Below, piece after piece: positions 8,350 through 16,386 of a DNA stretch of 64,000 nucleotides (the first letter of the stretch is position 1; each line of letters starts with the position of its first letter). The stretch is from Microbacterium sp. LWH3-1.2. GTDB lineage: Bacteria; Actinomycetota; Actinomycetes; Actinomycetales; Microbacteriaceae. The translations under genes and the position numbers were made by a program. The stretch covers positions 1,612,001-1,676,000 of the forward strand of contig NZ_JBEGIK010000001.1 of the NCBI RefSeq assembly GCF_040675855.1, written 5' to 3'. The notes under the pieces are model-generated. The model had not been told where the DNA came from, ran no database searches, and was given only the letters and a program-made list of their open reading frames with translations.

Positions 8350-9228
8350 TCAGAGCCTGAGCACGCCGTCGGCGACCACCAAGCCGGTGCCCGACAGGTC
8401 GACGAGGTCGCCGTCCACGGCGACCTCGAGAACGCTGGGCCTTCCCATGGCATGGCCTTGGAGGATACGGATGCTGCCCGCCGGCGCCCGACCGTCGCGC
8501 GCGAGGAGTGCGGCGAGGGGTCCCGCGGCCGTGCCGGTGGCGGGGTCCTCGACGATGCCGACCGTGGGATTGAAGAACCGGGTGTACGCGTCGGCGCCGT
8601 CCGCGCCGCTCTCGGTCGAGTAGACGTAGCACCCTTCTGCGCCGACCCCGGCGAGGAGAGCCCGCAGTCGCGCCGGCTCCGGGTTGGCGGCGTCGACGTC
8701 GGCGCGCGTGCGGAACCCGAGCATGAGGTGCTCGGCGCCTGTCCAGACCACTTCGGCCGGCCGGTCGGCGAGAGCGGCGGCGGGAAGGCCGAGTGCCTCG
8801 GCGAAATCCGCGTGTTCGGTGGTCGAGTGCACGAATCGCGGTGCGGCCTGCCGCATCGTGATCCTCGACCGCTCGCGTTCGGTGCGGGTGATCCACACCG
8901 GCAGCACGTCGTCGCCGATCTGCTGCGTGAACTCCTCCCGATCCCGTGGCAGCTCGCCGGTGGCCGCGAGCCAGATCCATGCGCCCATCGCGTTGTGGCC
9001 CGCACCCAGCACCTCGACCCCGGCCGCCGTGAAAGACCGCAGGCGGTAGTCCGCGCCGGAGGCGGTCGGCGTGACGAGGAACGTCGTCTCGGACTGATTG
9101 AACTCTCGGGCGATGGCGCGCATCTCCCGCTCGCTCAGCCCGTCGGCGCCCGGCACCAGCGCGAGCGGATTGCCGGTGAGGGGCGTCTCAGCGAAGACGT
9201 CCACCCAGGAGAAGCGCAGCTCGACCAT
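8350..9228 (-). CDS. PhzF family phenazine biosynthesis-like isomerase
   Basis: A 292-residue protein with the two-fold PhzF/DapF-like layout. The first half begins WVDVFAETPLTGNPLAL and contains NQSETTFL, with the probable catalytic Glu at residue 47. GHNAMGAW and DPATGTAAGPLAALL are the conserved glycine-rich turns of each half. Family members are isomerases or of unknown substrate; true phenazine synthesis is not implied, because no other phz genes are nearby. The ATG has a GAGAGGG site 9 bases upstream. It appears monocistronic. Confidence 0.85.
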   Translation of the reverse strand: MVELRFSWVDVFAETPLTGNPLALVPGADGLSEREMRAIAREFNQSETTFLVTPTASGADYRLRSFTAAGVEVLGAGHNAMGAWIWLAATGELPRDREEFTQQIGDDVLPVWITRTERERSRITMRQAAPRFVHSTTEHADFAEALGLPAAALADRPAEVVWTGAEHLMLGFRTRADVDAANPEPARLRALLAGVGAEGCYVYSTESGADGADAYTRFFNPTVGIVEDPATGTAAGPLAALLARDGRAPAGSIRILQGHAMGRPSVLEVAVDGDLVDLSGTGLVVADGVLRL

Positions 9229-9378
9229 GTCTTTCGTCCCTCTCGAGGCGTGTCGGACATGATGAGCCTGGCAGAAGTCGATCGATTCGGCGCGCGATCC
9301 GCTGGGTAGGCTCCGGCCGTGAGCCTGCCCGCCCGGACCGCTCCGTTCGGGGTCGGCGTGCGCCGCCCCGAACGCGGC

Positions 9379-9861
9379 TCACATCTCGCGGCTCGACGCC
9401 TCTGCCAGCCTCTCGGCCATCTGGGCGAAGGTCTCCTGGGCGCCGCCCGGGCCCATCCGTGCCGCGAGCGAGGCGAACGCCACCGCACCCGTGATCTGCG
9501 CGGCCGCGACATCCCACGGCTCCGGCTGCGGGCCTTCGCCGCGCGGACCCGGGAGCGGAATGGGCAGCCTCCTCGGCCAGCCCGTGCCGCACCAGTCGTC
9601 CACGACCTCCGTCACCCAGCCCGGCCGGTCCTCACCCGCGAGGTCGGCGGCGAGCACCTCCTGGGCGATGTGGCCGGCCAGGTCGGAGGCCGCCAGCATC
9701 CACCGGGGCGGGAGTGGCTGCGGATTGAGCGCCACCGCCTCGACCCGGCTCAGCAATGCCGCTCGGTGGCCGTGCGGCGGGAAGACGTCGAAGATCTCCG
9801 GCTTGATGCGCCCCAGCAGCGAGAGCATGCGAACCGTGGGGCTGATCTCGTTCCAACTCAT
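9379..9861 (-). CDS. Hypothetical protein with NPQPLPPR motif
   Basis: A 160-residue soluble protein of unknown function. It contains AVALNPQPLPPRWMLAASDLAG near residue 45, a proline-rich motif that recurs in uncharacterised bacterial proteins, followed by an Ala/Glu-rich helical C-terminus. There are no membrane segments and no signal peptide. The start at 9861 is chosen because GAGGAG lies 6 bases upstream; the longer frame from 9906 lacks a ribosome site. No catalytic motif was recognised. It stands alone between PhzF and a region of broken genes. Confidence 0.6.
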   Translation of the reverse strand: MSWNEISPTVRMLSLLGRIKPEIFDVFPPHGHRAALLSRVEAVALNPQPLPPRWMLAASDLAGHIAQEVLAADLAGEDRPGWVTEVVDDWCGTGWPRRLPIPLPGPRGEGPQPEPWDVAAAQITGAVAFASLAARMGPGGAQETFAQMAERLAEASSREM

Positions 9862-9916
9862 CGGTGACTCCTCTTCGGATCGGTGGATTGTTCCACGTAC
9901 CCTCACACCGCGCCGA

Positions 9917-10104
9917 TCACCGCTGGGCGTGCCCGATCGTGACCGCGACCGGGTCGCCGAGCGAGCCGTCGGGCAGCGTCGTCTGGTAGGTCATGGTCAC
10001 GGTGGCGAACCCCAGGGTGATCTGACCGCGATGGCACCCGGATGCCGGTCGTCGACGATCGCTTCGGGGATCGACGAGATGGTGAGGAACTGCTCATCTG
10101 GCAT
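9917..10104 (-). pseudogene. Small hypothetical ORF with a frameshift
   Basis: From the ATG at 10104, preceded by GGGAG, the frame reads MPDEQFLTISSIPEAIVDDRHPGAIAV and then hits a stop. Moving by one base near 10025 opens a coherent continuation, LGFATVTMTYQTTLPDGSLGDPVAVTIGHAQR, to a TGA at 9917. Together they would make a ~62-residue protein. The two halves fit better as one broken gene than as two, but no family was recognised. A sequencing error could also explain it. Confidence 0.35.
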
Positions 10105-10942
10105 CGCCCACGCTCCCGCCTGCACTCGCGATCCCCATACCGCGCGATCGCACGCGCGACCACCTCACAGATACTCCCGGCGGGATCCCCCCGCAAGGGG
10201 GTCGGCGGTCGCGGCGCCGAACCCCGCGAGCAGGTCGGCGGTCCCTGCGCCGATGGTCCCGAGATCGAGGCGGTGCTCCCCGCGGGTACCCCGCGGGAAT
10301 GAGTCTTCGCGGCGGCGGTTGGAGGTCGCCGAAGTCGTACCTTCGCGCAATCCGAGTCGGCAGCACGGTCGGCGCAAGTCCGGGGCGGTGGAGGATGAAA
10401 TCGCCTTTGTCCTTCCTCGTGATGCGCCAGCCGTGGTGGTGCAGGTTCATGTGGTGGAACGGGCACAGCAGGATGCCGCGGTCGATGTCGGTGCGGCCTC
10501 CGTGTGCAAAGGGATCGATGTGATGCGCCTCGCAGTACGATGCGGGTCGGTCGCACGCGGGGATGCGGCATCCGCCGTCGCGGATCGCGAGCGCGATCCG
10601 CTGCCTGGGGGCGAAGAGCCGCGCTTCTCGCCCCGGATCGAGGGGATTGCCCGCAGGGTCGAGCGTGACGGTCACCGTGCCGGTGGCGCAGGTGCGGGCG
10701 CCGATGAGCCAGCCGGGGAGCGTGGCGCCCGTGTCTTCGACCAGAGCGACCGCCGGTCGCCCGGACTGAGCGTCATCGTGAGTCGCTCGCGTGACGAGGA
10801 TGCGGATGCCTGCCTGGCGCGCGCCGAACACGGCCGCCGCGTCGGCGAGCGCGCCGGCGCGGACCACCTCCATCATCAGGTCGTACGCGAGCTGGTCGTT
10901 GCTGCGCGGGTCATCCGGCTCGACCCACCATGAATGCGCCGT
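10094..10942 (-). pseudogene. DUF222/HNH endonuclease-domain protein, 5'-truncated
   Basis: The C-terminal ~280 residues are typical of the DUF222-HNH proteins abundant in Actinobacteria. RSNDQLAYDLMMEVVRAGALAD belongs to the end of DUF222. CRIPACDRPASYCEAHHIDPFAHGG and LLCPFHHMNLHHHGW form the HNH zinc/active-site region. Full proteins are ~450-500 residues; here the first ~200 are absent and the open frame simply runs in from the neighbouring macro-domain gene without a start. PPPRRLIPAG is where such proteins normally end, and the last ~60 residues look like read-through. Probably non-functional. Confidence 0.68.
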
Positions 10943-10970
10943 CCGCGCCGGCTCCTGGGGCGAGATGGGC

Positions 10971-11831
10971 TCAGTCCTGGCCGGGTTCTGACCAGGTCGC
11001 CTGCTGCGCCGCTTCGTACCGATCGATCAGGATCGGGATGCCCGTGTCGTGCCACCACGACGGCAGCACATTGCCCGCCGACATGCCGTGACCGGGATCG
11101 AACTCGGGCACATGGATCGGACCGTCGGTGTGCGCGAGGGGAACGCCGATGATCCCTTCCGCTGCCTTCTGGATCATCGAGCGGAGCTCGAACCACATGG
11201 GCGGCAGCGGCGTCGTCGCGAACTCGGCACGGAGAGCGAGCCAGAGGTACGCATCTCCCCGCATGCCCATCTGTACGGGCGCTCGCTCGAACAGTCGTCC
11301 GACCGACCCGGCTTCCGTGAGCGGAGGGAACCGGCGCTGCACCTGTGCCTGCAGCCGCCGGTGCGTGTCTTCGCTGAACGAGACCAGCGTGACCTCTTCG
11401 ACGCGGGTCGGCGTCGTCGCGATCGTGGTGACCGCCGCCTCGATGGCGTCGTTCAGCGGCCACCCATACACCCCGGCGCTGATCAGGGGGAAGCTCACGC
11501 TGCGGGCGCCGATCTCATCGGCGACCTGCAGCGCGCGCCGGTAGCAGGACTCGAGGATCGCCCGGTCCCGTTCACCTGCCGCGAAGTTGGGGCCGACGGT
11601 GTGGATCACCCAGCTCGCCGGAAGGTCTCCGGCGGTGGTCCATCCGGCGTCGCCTGTGGCCAGCCCGTCGGGGAACCGCGCGATGCAGTCGTCGAGGATC
11701 GCCCGTCCGCCCGCACGGTGGATGGCGCCGTCGACTCCGCCCCCGCCCCGCATCCGGTTGTTGGCCGCGTTCACGATCGCATCGACCTGCTGCCGGGTGA
11801 TGTCGCCGTGGACGGCGGTGACGGTGACCAT
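10971..11831 (-). CDS. Macro domain protein (O-acetyl-ADP-ribose/ADP-ribose hydrolase-like)
   Basis: A 286-residue protein. Residues 1-170 form a macro domain: VHGDITRQQVDAIVNAANNRM, GGGGVDGAIHRAGG, and FPLISAGVYGWP are its ADP-ribose-binding loops. Bacterial relatives deacetylate O-acetyl-ADP-ribose or remove ADP-ribose. The C-terminal ~110 residues carry an additional Trp-rich region (MWFELRSMIQKAAEG, PSWWHDTGIPILIDRYE) that I cannot assign and that is unusual for a simple macro protein. ATG 11831 is used because homology starts there. It diverges from the response-regulator gene 76 bp away. Confidence 0.85.
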   Translation of the reverse strand: MVTVTAVHGDITRQQVDAIVNAANNRMRGGGGVDGAIHRAGGRAILDDCIARFPDGLATGDAGWTTAGDLPASWVIHTVGPNFAAGERDRAILESCYRRALQVADEIGARSVSFPLISAGVYGWPLNDAIEAAVTTIATTPTRVEEVTLVSFSEDTHRRLQAQVQRRFPPLTEAGSVGRLFERAPVQMGMRGDAYLWLALRAEFATTPLPPMWFELRSMIQKAAEGIIGVPLAHTDGPIHVPEFDPGHGMSAGNVLPSWWHDTGIPILIDRYEAAQQATWSEPGQD

Positions 11832-11866
11832 GTGCCCAGTCTCGCGCACGGCCGCCGCAGCGCGCG

Positions 11867-11900
11867 CTTCAGGGTGGATTCAGGCGCGGAGGGCCAGACT
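11867..11900 (+). promoter_or_regulatory. Tandem CTTCAG-like boxes and -10 of the response-regulator operon
   Basis: CTTCAG at 11867-11872 and ATTCAG at 11878-11883 are 11 bases apart. After 11 more bases comes CAGACT (11895-11900), which sits 7 bases before the ATG. The same box, spacing and -10 geometry recur before the gene after the kinase, so these are probably sites for the response regulator itself (autoregulation). Inferred. Confidence 0.5.
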
Positions 11901-11907
11901 GGAGCGG

Positions 11908-12585
11908 ATGCGGATTCTGGTGGTGGATGACGAGGTGCGCCTGGCCGACGGCATCCGTCGCGGGCTGGAGGCCGAAGGCTTCGGGGTGGATGTCGCGCAC
12001 AACGGTGTGGACGGACTGTGGCGAGCACGCGAGACGGCGTACGACGCGATCGTGCTCGACCTCATGATGCCCGGCATGAGCGGGTGGAAGGTCTGCGAGG
12101 CGCTGCGCGCGGAGGAGAACTGGACGCCGGTGCTCATGCTCACGGCGAAGGACGGCGAGTGGGACCAGGTCGAGGCGCTCGAGACCGGCGCCGACGACTA
12201 CGTGACCAAGCCCTTCTCGTTCGCGGTGCTCGTCGCCCGTCTGCGTGCGCTGATCCGCCGCGGCGGGGTCGAGCGGCCGACCGTGCTCGAGGCGGGAGAC
12301 CTGCGGCTGGACCCGGGGGCGCGAAGGGTCTGGCGCGGCGATGCCGAGCTCGACCTGACATCGCGGGAGTTCTCCGTGCTCGAGCACCTCATCCGCCATC
12401 GCGGGCAGGTGGTCTCCAAGCGCGACCTCATCGCCGGGGTGTGGAACGACGACTTCGAGGGCGACCCGAACATCGTCGAGGTGTATGTCGGGCACCTCCG
12501 GCGCAAGGTCGACCGGCCGTTCGCTCGCCAGGCGATCGAGACCATTCGCGGAGCGGGCTACCGACTGGCGGCGGACGGTGGCTGA
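11908..12585 (+). CDS. OmpR/PhoB family response regulator
   Basis: A 225-residue regulator. The receiver domain (1-120) has the acidic pair DDE at 7-9, phospho-acceptor Asp51 in VLDLMMPG, Thr79 in MLTAK and Lys101 in VTKPFS. The DNA-binding winged helix (128-222) has LTSREFSVLEHLI and the recognition segment NIVEVYVGHLRRKVDR. It overlaps the kinase gene by eight bases. OmpR-type regulators bind tandem direct repeats, matching the CTTCAG boxes before this gene and before the gene after the kinase. The signal is unknown. Confidence 0.92.
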   Translation: MRILVVDDEVRLADGIRRGLEAEGFGVDVAHNGVDGLWRARETAYDAIVLDLMMPGMSGWKVCEALRAEENWTPVLMLTAKDGEWDQVEALETGADDYVTKPFSFAVLVARLRALIRRGGVERPTVLEAGDLRLDPGARRVWRGDAELDLTSREFSVLEHLIRHRGQVVSKRDLIAGVWNDDFEGDPNIVEVYVGHLRRKVDRPFARQAIETIRGAGYRLAADGG

Positions 12586-13873
12586 GCCGCGGCGCCGCTC
12601 ATTGCGGACGCGCATCACTGCGGCCGCGACGCTCGTCGTCGCCGCCGCGCTGGTGGTGGGGGCGCTGGCGTTCTACGGCATCCTGTCTGCCAGCATGCAT
12701 GACGCGACGGTGCGCGCCGGGGAGACGCGCGCCGAGCAGCTCGCCGCGCGGATCGACGCCGAGGGTCCGTCGGCGGTGACCGAGCTCGACGACGACATCG
12801 CCCAGGTGCTCGACGACGAGGGGCGTGTCGTCGCCGCCTCCGAGGAGGCCGACAGCGGAGACCTGCCGGATTCCGGGGGGACCGTCACATACGACGACGA
12901 GCCGATGCTCGTCGTGCGGGAAGATCTCGACGACGGCACCCTGCTCCTCGCCGTGCCGGTGGAGGACGACCAGCAGACGCTTGCGACGGTGGCGATGCTG
13001 CTGGCGGTCGCCGTCGCCGGCGTCGTCGCGCTGGTCGCGGGGATCACGTGGTGGGTCGTCGGGCGGGCGCTGCGCCCGGTCTCGCGCATCCGTGCGGAGG
13101 TCGACGACATCACCGCCGATCGCCTCGACCGTCGAGTGGCCGTTCCGTCGTCGGGCGACGAGATCGCGGCCCTCGCGGGAACGATGAACCGCATGCTGGA
13201 CCGATTGGATGCTGCCGCCACCGCGCAGCGCCGCTTCGTGTCCGACGCCTCGCACGAGCTGCGCTCACCCCTGGCGACGATTCGCCAGCACGCCGAGCTG
13301 GCGCAGCTGCACCCCGACGCGACCTCTGTCGACGACCTCGCCGGGGTGGTGCACGACGAGGGCCTCAGGATGCAGGAGCTCGTCGACGCCCTGCTGCTGC
13401 TGACCCGGCTCGACGAGAGGGCGGTCCTGCAGAGGGACGACGTCGACGTGGACGACCTCGCGCTCGCCGAGGCGAAGCGGCTCCGCGCAGCGGGCGCGGT
13501 GGTGGATGCGACCGGCGTCCGCGCGGCGCGGGTGCGCGGTGATGCGCGCTTGCTCGGTCAGCTGGTGCGCAATCTCGCCGACAACGCGGCCCGCCACGCG
13601 CGGACCGCCGTCGCGATCGGCGTGCTCGAGCGCGATGGGCAGGTGCTGCTGACGGTCGACGACGACGGTGAAGGCGTGCCGATCGAGGAGCGCGAGCGCA
13701 TCTTCGAGCGCTTCGTGCGACTCGACGAGGCCCGCGCGCGCGACGCCGGGGGCAGCGGCCTGGGGCTCGCGATCGCGCGTGCCATCGCGGAGGCGGAGGG
13801 CGGCAGCATCCGTGTCGAGCACTCGCCACTCGGAGGCGCACGGTTCGCGGTCAGCCTGCCGGCGGCACGCTGA
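12578..13873 (+). CDS. Sensor histidine kinase (two-component)
   Basis: A 431-residue membrane kinase. TM1 spans ~12-32, an Asp/Glu-rich extracellular sensor ~33-135, and TM2 ~140-163. A HAMP linker follows (GRALRPVSRIRAEV). The HisKA motif SDASHELRSPL contains the phospho-acceptor His226. The ATPase domain has N box LVRNLADNAARHA, G1 DDDGEGVP and G2 GGSGLGLAIARAI. The GTG start at 12578 overlaps the end of the response-regulator gene, so the pair is coupled. The very acidic sensor loop suggests detection of a cation or cationic peptide, which is speculative. Confidence 0.92.
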   Translation: MAEPRRRSLRTRITAAATLVVAAALVVGALAFYGILSASMHDATVRAGETRAEQLAARIDAEGPSAVTELDDDIAQVLDDEGRVVAASEEADSGDLPDSGGTVTYDDEPMLVVREDLDDGTLLLAVPVEDDQQTLATVAMLLAVAVAGVVALVAGITWWVVGRALRPVSRIRAEVDDITADRLDRRVAVPSSGDEIAALAGTMNRMLDRLDAAATAQRRFVSDASHELRSPLATIRQHAELAQLHPDATSVDDLAGVVHDEGLRMQELVDALLLLTRLDERAVLQRDDVDVDDLALAEAKRLRAAGAVVDATGVRAARVRGDARLLGQLVRNLADNAARHARTAVAIGVLERDGQVLLTVDDDGEGVPIEERERIFERFVRLDEARARDAGGSGLGLAIARAIAEAEGGSIRVEHSPLGGARFAVSLPAAR

Positions 13874-13879
13874 ACGGCG

Positions 13880-13923
13880 CTTCAGGGTGCTTCAGGTCTG
13901 CTTCAGCGACCGCTCGGCACCAT
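13880..13923 (+). promoter_or_regulatory. Three CTTCAG boxes plus -10 before the anchored Asp-rich protein
   Basis: CTTCAG occurs at 13880-13885, 13890-13895 and 13901-13906, spaced 10 and 11 bases (one helical turn). Eleven bases after the last box is CACCAT (13918-13923), 6 bases before the ATG at 13930. This copies the layout before the response-regulator gene and marks the next gene as a probable target. Confidence 0.55.
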
Positions 13924-13929
13924 CGAAGC

Positions 13930-14649
13930 ATGGATGACAAGAACAGCACCCCAGAGACTCCACCCGCCGCTCAGCCCGGCGATCGTGCCGAGACCGTCAC
14001 GCCCATGCCGTCAGCCGCCCCCGTCCCGAAGCGCAGCCGCACGCGCGGCTGGCTGATCGGCGGCGGTGCGGTGCTGGCCGCGGCGCTTCTCGCCGGTGGC
14101 GGCATCGCCCTCGGCGCGGAGATCGTGGACGCAGCGGACGACGACGCGTCGGTGTCGGACGATCGCAGTCACGACGACTCGAGCGACGACGACGCGAGTG
14201 ACGACAGCCCGAGCGGCGACGTGTCGAATCTGGGCACCGACTCCGCCGACGACCTCGTCGCGATGATCGATGCAGCCTCCGGCGCCGGTGAGGGCGAGCC
14301 CACATCGATCGACCTGAAGCGCGACGGCAGCGCCGAGGTGACGCTCGAGGCCGAGAACGGCGCCGAGACCGAGGTCCGCGTCGACGCCGGCGGCGAGGCA
14401 TCCGTCGTCTCCACGGAGTCCGCCGACGACGACGGCGGCCCGCAGCACGTCCTCGCCGCAGAGACGATCGCGGCCATCGTGGACGCGGCGCTCGCGGAGG
14501 CCGACGGCCGCATCGTCGAGATCGAGGCCGATGACGACAGCACGTCACCGTGGGACGTCACGGTCCTGACCGGCGCCGGCGAGTTCGTCGAGCTCGACCT
14601 GGATGCCGAGTTCGCGGTGGTCGCGACGGGGACCGAGGGCGACGACTGA
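13930..14649 (+). CDS. Membrane-anchored Asp-rich protein, PepSY-like
   Basis: A 239-residue protein. The Pro/Ala-rich cytosolic N-terminus is followed by one transmembrane helix (about residues 39-62, LIGGGAVLAAALLAGGGIALG). An Asp/Ser linker of ~35 residues leads to two repeats resembling PepSY domains (AAETIAAIVDAALAEADGRIVEIEADDD and the preceding VAMIDAASGAGEGEPTSIDL). It follows the kinase and carries the CTTCAG boxes, so it is probably induced by that system. An acidic extracytoplasmic face would suit metal or cationic-peptide binding, or feedback on the kinase. Function not established. Confidence 0.7.
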   Translation: MDDKNSTPETPPAAQPGDRAETVTPMPSAAPVPKRSRTRGWLIGGGAVLAAALLAGGGIALGAEIVDAADDDASVSDDRSHDDSSDDDASDDSPSGDVSNLGTDSADDLVAMIDAASGAGEGEPTSIDLKRDGSAEVTLEAENGAETEVRVDAGGEASVVSTESADDDGGPQHVLAAETIAAIVDAALAEADGRIVEIEADDDSTSPWDVTVLTGAGEFVELDLDAEFAVVATGTEGDD

Positions 14650-14665
14650 GGACGCCACCGAGGAC

Positions 14666-14695
14666 GGCGACCGCGGCTCGTGCCCGGCGGTCGCC
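14666..14695 (+). terminator. Hairpin after the two-component locus
   Basis: GGCGACCGC (14666-14674) pairs perfectly with GCGGTCGCC (14687-14695) around a 12-base loop, 17 bases after the stop of the Asp-rich protein. There is no T-run, as is common in high-GC actinomycetes, so termination is only probable. Confidence 0.4.
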
Positions 14696-14838
14696 GCCTT
14701 CGCGTCGATGGGGACGCCGGCGTTCCGCAGACCCGCCCGGCGTCGTCCTCAGCGGGCGGCCGCGACGACCCGTGCGGGAGCCTGAGGAATTCCTCCGATC
14801 CTGCCCCGACCGCCGTGCACCAGGCGTAGCGTGCGGAC

Positions 14839-16227
14839 ATGACGCCTTCACCCGCGATCACCACCGTCGGTCAGCTCCGCGCATCGGGTCACACCTACCG
14901 CCCGGTGCGCATCGAGATGCGCGAGAACCTCCTCGCCGCCCTCGCGAACGCCGACGACCCGTGGCCCGGCATCCACGGCTTCGACACCACCGTCATCCCG
15001 CAGCTCGAACGGGCCATCCTCGCCGGGCACGACATCGTCCTGCTGGGCGAGCGCGGCCAGGGCAAGACCCGCCTGTTGCGCAGCCTCAACGGTCTGCTCG
15101 ACGAGTACAGCCCGGTCATCGACGGGTCGGAGCTCGGCGAGCATCCGTTCCACCCCATCGCCCCGGCCTCCGTCCGTCGTGCGAGTGAACTCGGCGACGA
15201 CCTCCCCGTGAAATGGCGCCACCGCAGCGAGCGGTACGCCGAGAAGCTCGCCACCCCCGACACATCGGTCGCCGACCTCATCGGCGACGTCGACCCGATC
15301 AAGGTGGCCGAGGGCCGCTCGCTCGGCGATCCCGAGACGATCCACTACGGACTCGTGCCGCGCAGCAACGGAGGCATCGTCGCGATCAACGAGCTGCCCG
15401 ACCTCGCCGAGCGCATCCAGGTGTCGCTGCTGAACGTCATGGAGGAGCGCGACATCCAGATCCGCGGCTACGTGCTGCGCCTCGACCTCGACGTGCTCGT
15501 CGTCGCCACCGCGAATCCCGAGGATTACACCAACCGCGGCCGCATCATCACGCCGCTGCAGGACCGCTTCGGCGCCGAGATCCGTACGCACTACCCCCAG
15601 ACGATCGATGAGGAAGTCGCCGTCATCCGCCAGGAGGCCGACCTGGTCGCCGAGGTGCCCGCTCACCTGCTGGAGATCCTCGCGCGCTTCACGCGCAATC
15701 TTCGGGAATCGGATGCTGTGGACCAGCGCGCGGGCGTATCCGCCAGGTTCGCGATCGCCGGCGCCGAGACGATCGCCGCCGCGGCCCTGCACCGCGCGAC
15801 GCGCCAGCACGAATCGGTCGCGGTGGCGCGTCCTGTCGACCTCGAGACCGCCGTCGACGTGCTCGGCGGCAAGATCGAGTTCGAGACGGGGGAGGAGGGC
15901 CGCGAGCGCGCCATCCTCGAGCACCTGCTGCGGACCGCGGTGGCGGATACGGCTCGGGCGCACCTGCGGGGTCTTGATTCGCGCGCCCTCGCGGATGCGC
16001 TGCACACCGGTGCGACCGTGATGACGGGTGAGCAGGTGCCCGCGGCCGAGGTGCTGTCGGCGATGCCGGTGCTGGGCGAGTCGGACCTGTACGACCAGGT
16101 GGCCGAGCGCCTCGACGCGCGTACGCCGGGCGAGCGGGCTGGGGCTCTGGAGCTCCTCCTCGAGTCGCTGTACCTCGAGAAGAGGATCGGCAAGGACAGC
16201 ACAGGCGGTGAGACGGTCTATGGCTGA
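14839..16227 (+). CDS. MoxR/Mg-chelatase-type AAA+ ATPase
   Basis: A 462-residue AAA+ protein. Walker A is GERGQGKT (residues 70-77), the Walker B-like strand GGIVAINELPDL (178-189), sensor I ATANPEDYT (223-231), and the arginine-finger region PLQDRFGAEI follows. This matches ChlI/BchI-like and MoxR ATPases, which work with VWA proteins to insert metals or remodel targets. The gene 160 bp downstream encodes a VWA protein, its likely partner. TAGCGT at 14827-14832 lies 6 bases before the ATG, a leaderless start. Target unknown. Confidence 0.9.
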   Translation: MTPSPAITTVGQLRASGHTYRPVRIEMRENLLAALANADDPWPGIHGFDTTVIPQLERAILAGHDIVLLGERGQGKTRLLRSLNGLLDEYSPVIDGSELGEHPFHPIAPASVRRASELGDDLPVKWRHRSERYAEKLATPDTSVADLIGDVDPIKVAEGRSLGDPETIHYGLVPRSNGGIVAINELPDLAERIQVSLLNVMEERDIQIRGYVLRLDLDVLVVATANPEDYTNRGRIITPLQDRFGAEIRTHYPQTIDEEVAVIRQEADLVAEVPAHLLEILARFTRNLRESDAVDQRAGVSARFAIAGAETIAAAALHRATRQHESVAVARPVDLETAVDVLGGKIEFETGEEGRERAILEHLLRTAVADTARAHLRGLDSRALADALHTGATVMTGEQVPAAEVLSAMPVLGESDLYDQVAERLDARTPGERAGALELLLESLYLEKRIGKDSTGGETVYG

Positions 16228-16245
16228 CGTCGCTCGTATGCTCAA

Positions 16246-16349
16246 GGCGTTTCGACTTCGGGCGCTGGAGCGCCCTCCGCTCGACGAACGGGGGCCAGGC
16301 CTTGTTTCTCGCTCGGTGAGCGAGCGAGGAACGAGCGAGTCGAAACGCC
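16246..16349. repeat. Dispersed Microbacteriaceae-type intergenic repeat with 12-bp inverted ends
   Basis: GGCGTTTCGACT (16246-16257) and AGTCGAAACGCC (16338-16349) form a perfect inverted repeat. Inside is GCTCGGTGAGCGAGCGAGGAAC, the same CGCTCGCTCCTCGCTCGCTC family found near 60.4 and 61.7 kb. It fills the ATPase-VWA gap and could fold into a long hairpin lowering VWA expression. Function unknown. Confidence 0.6.
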
Positions 16350-16386
16350 CCGAACGCGGTCGCAACCTCATCCCGAGGCATCCGTA

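Noticed and set aside
8350..9228. Phenazine biosynthesis locus
   Set aside because: Only a PhzF-like isomerase is present; no phzA/B/D/E/G homologues adjoin it.
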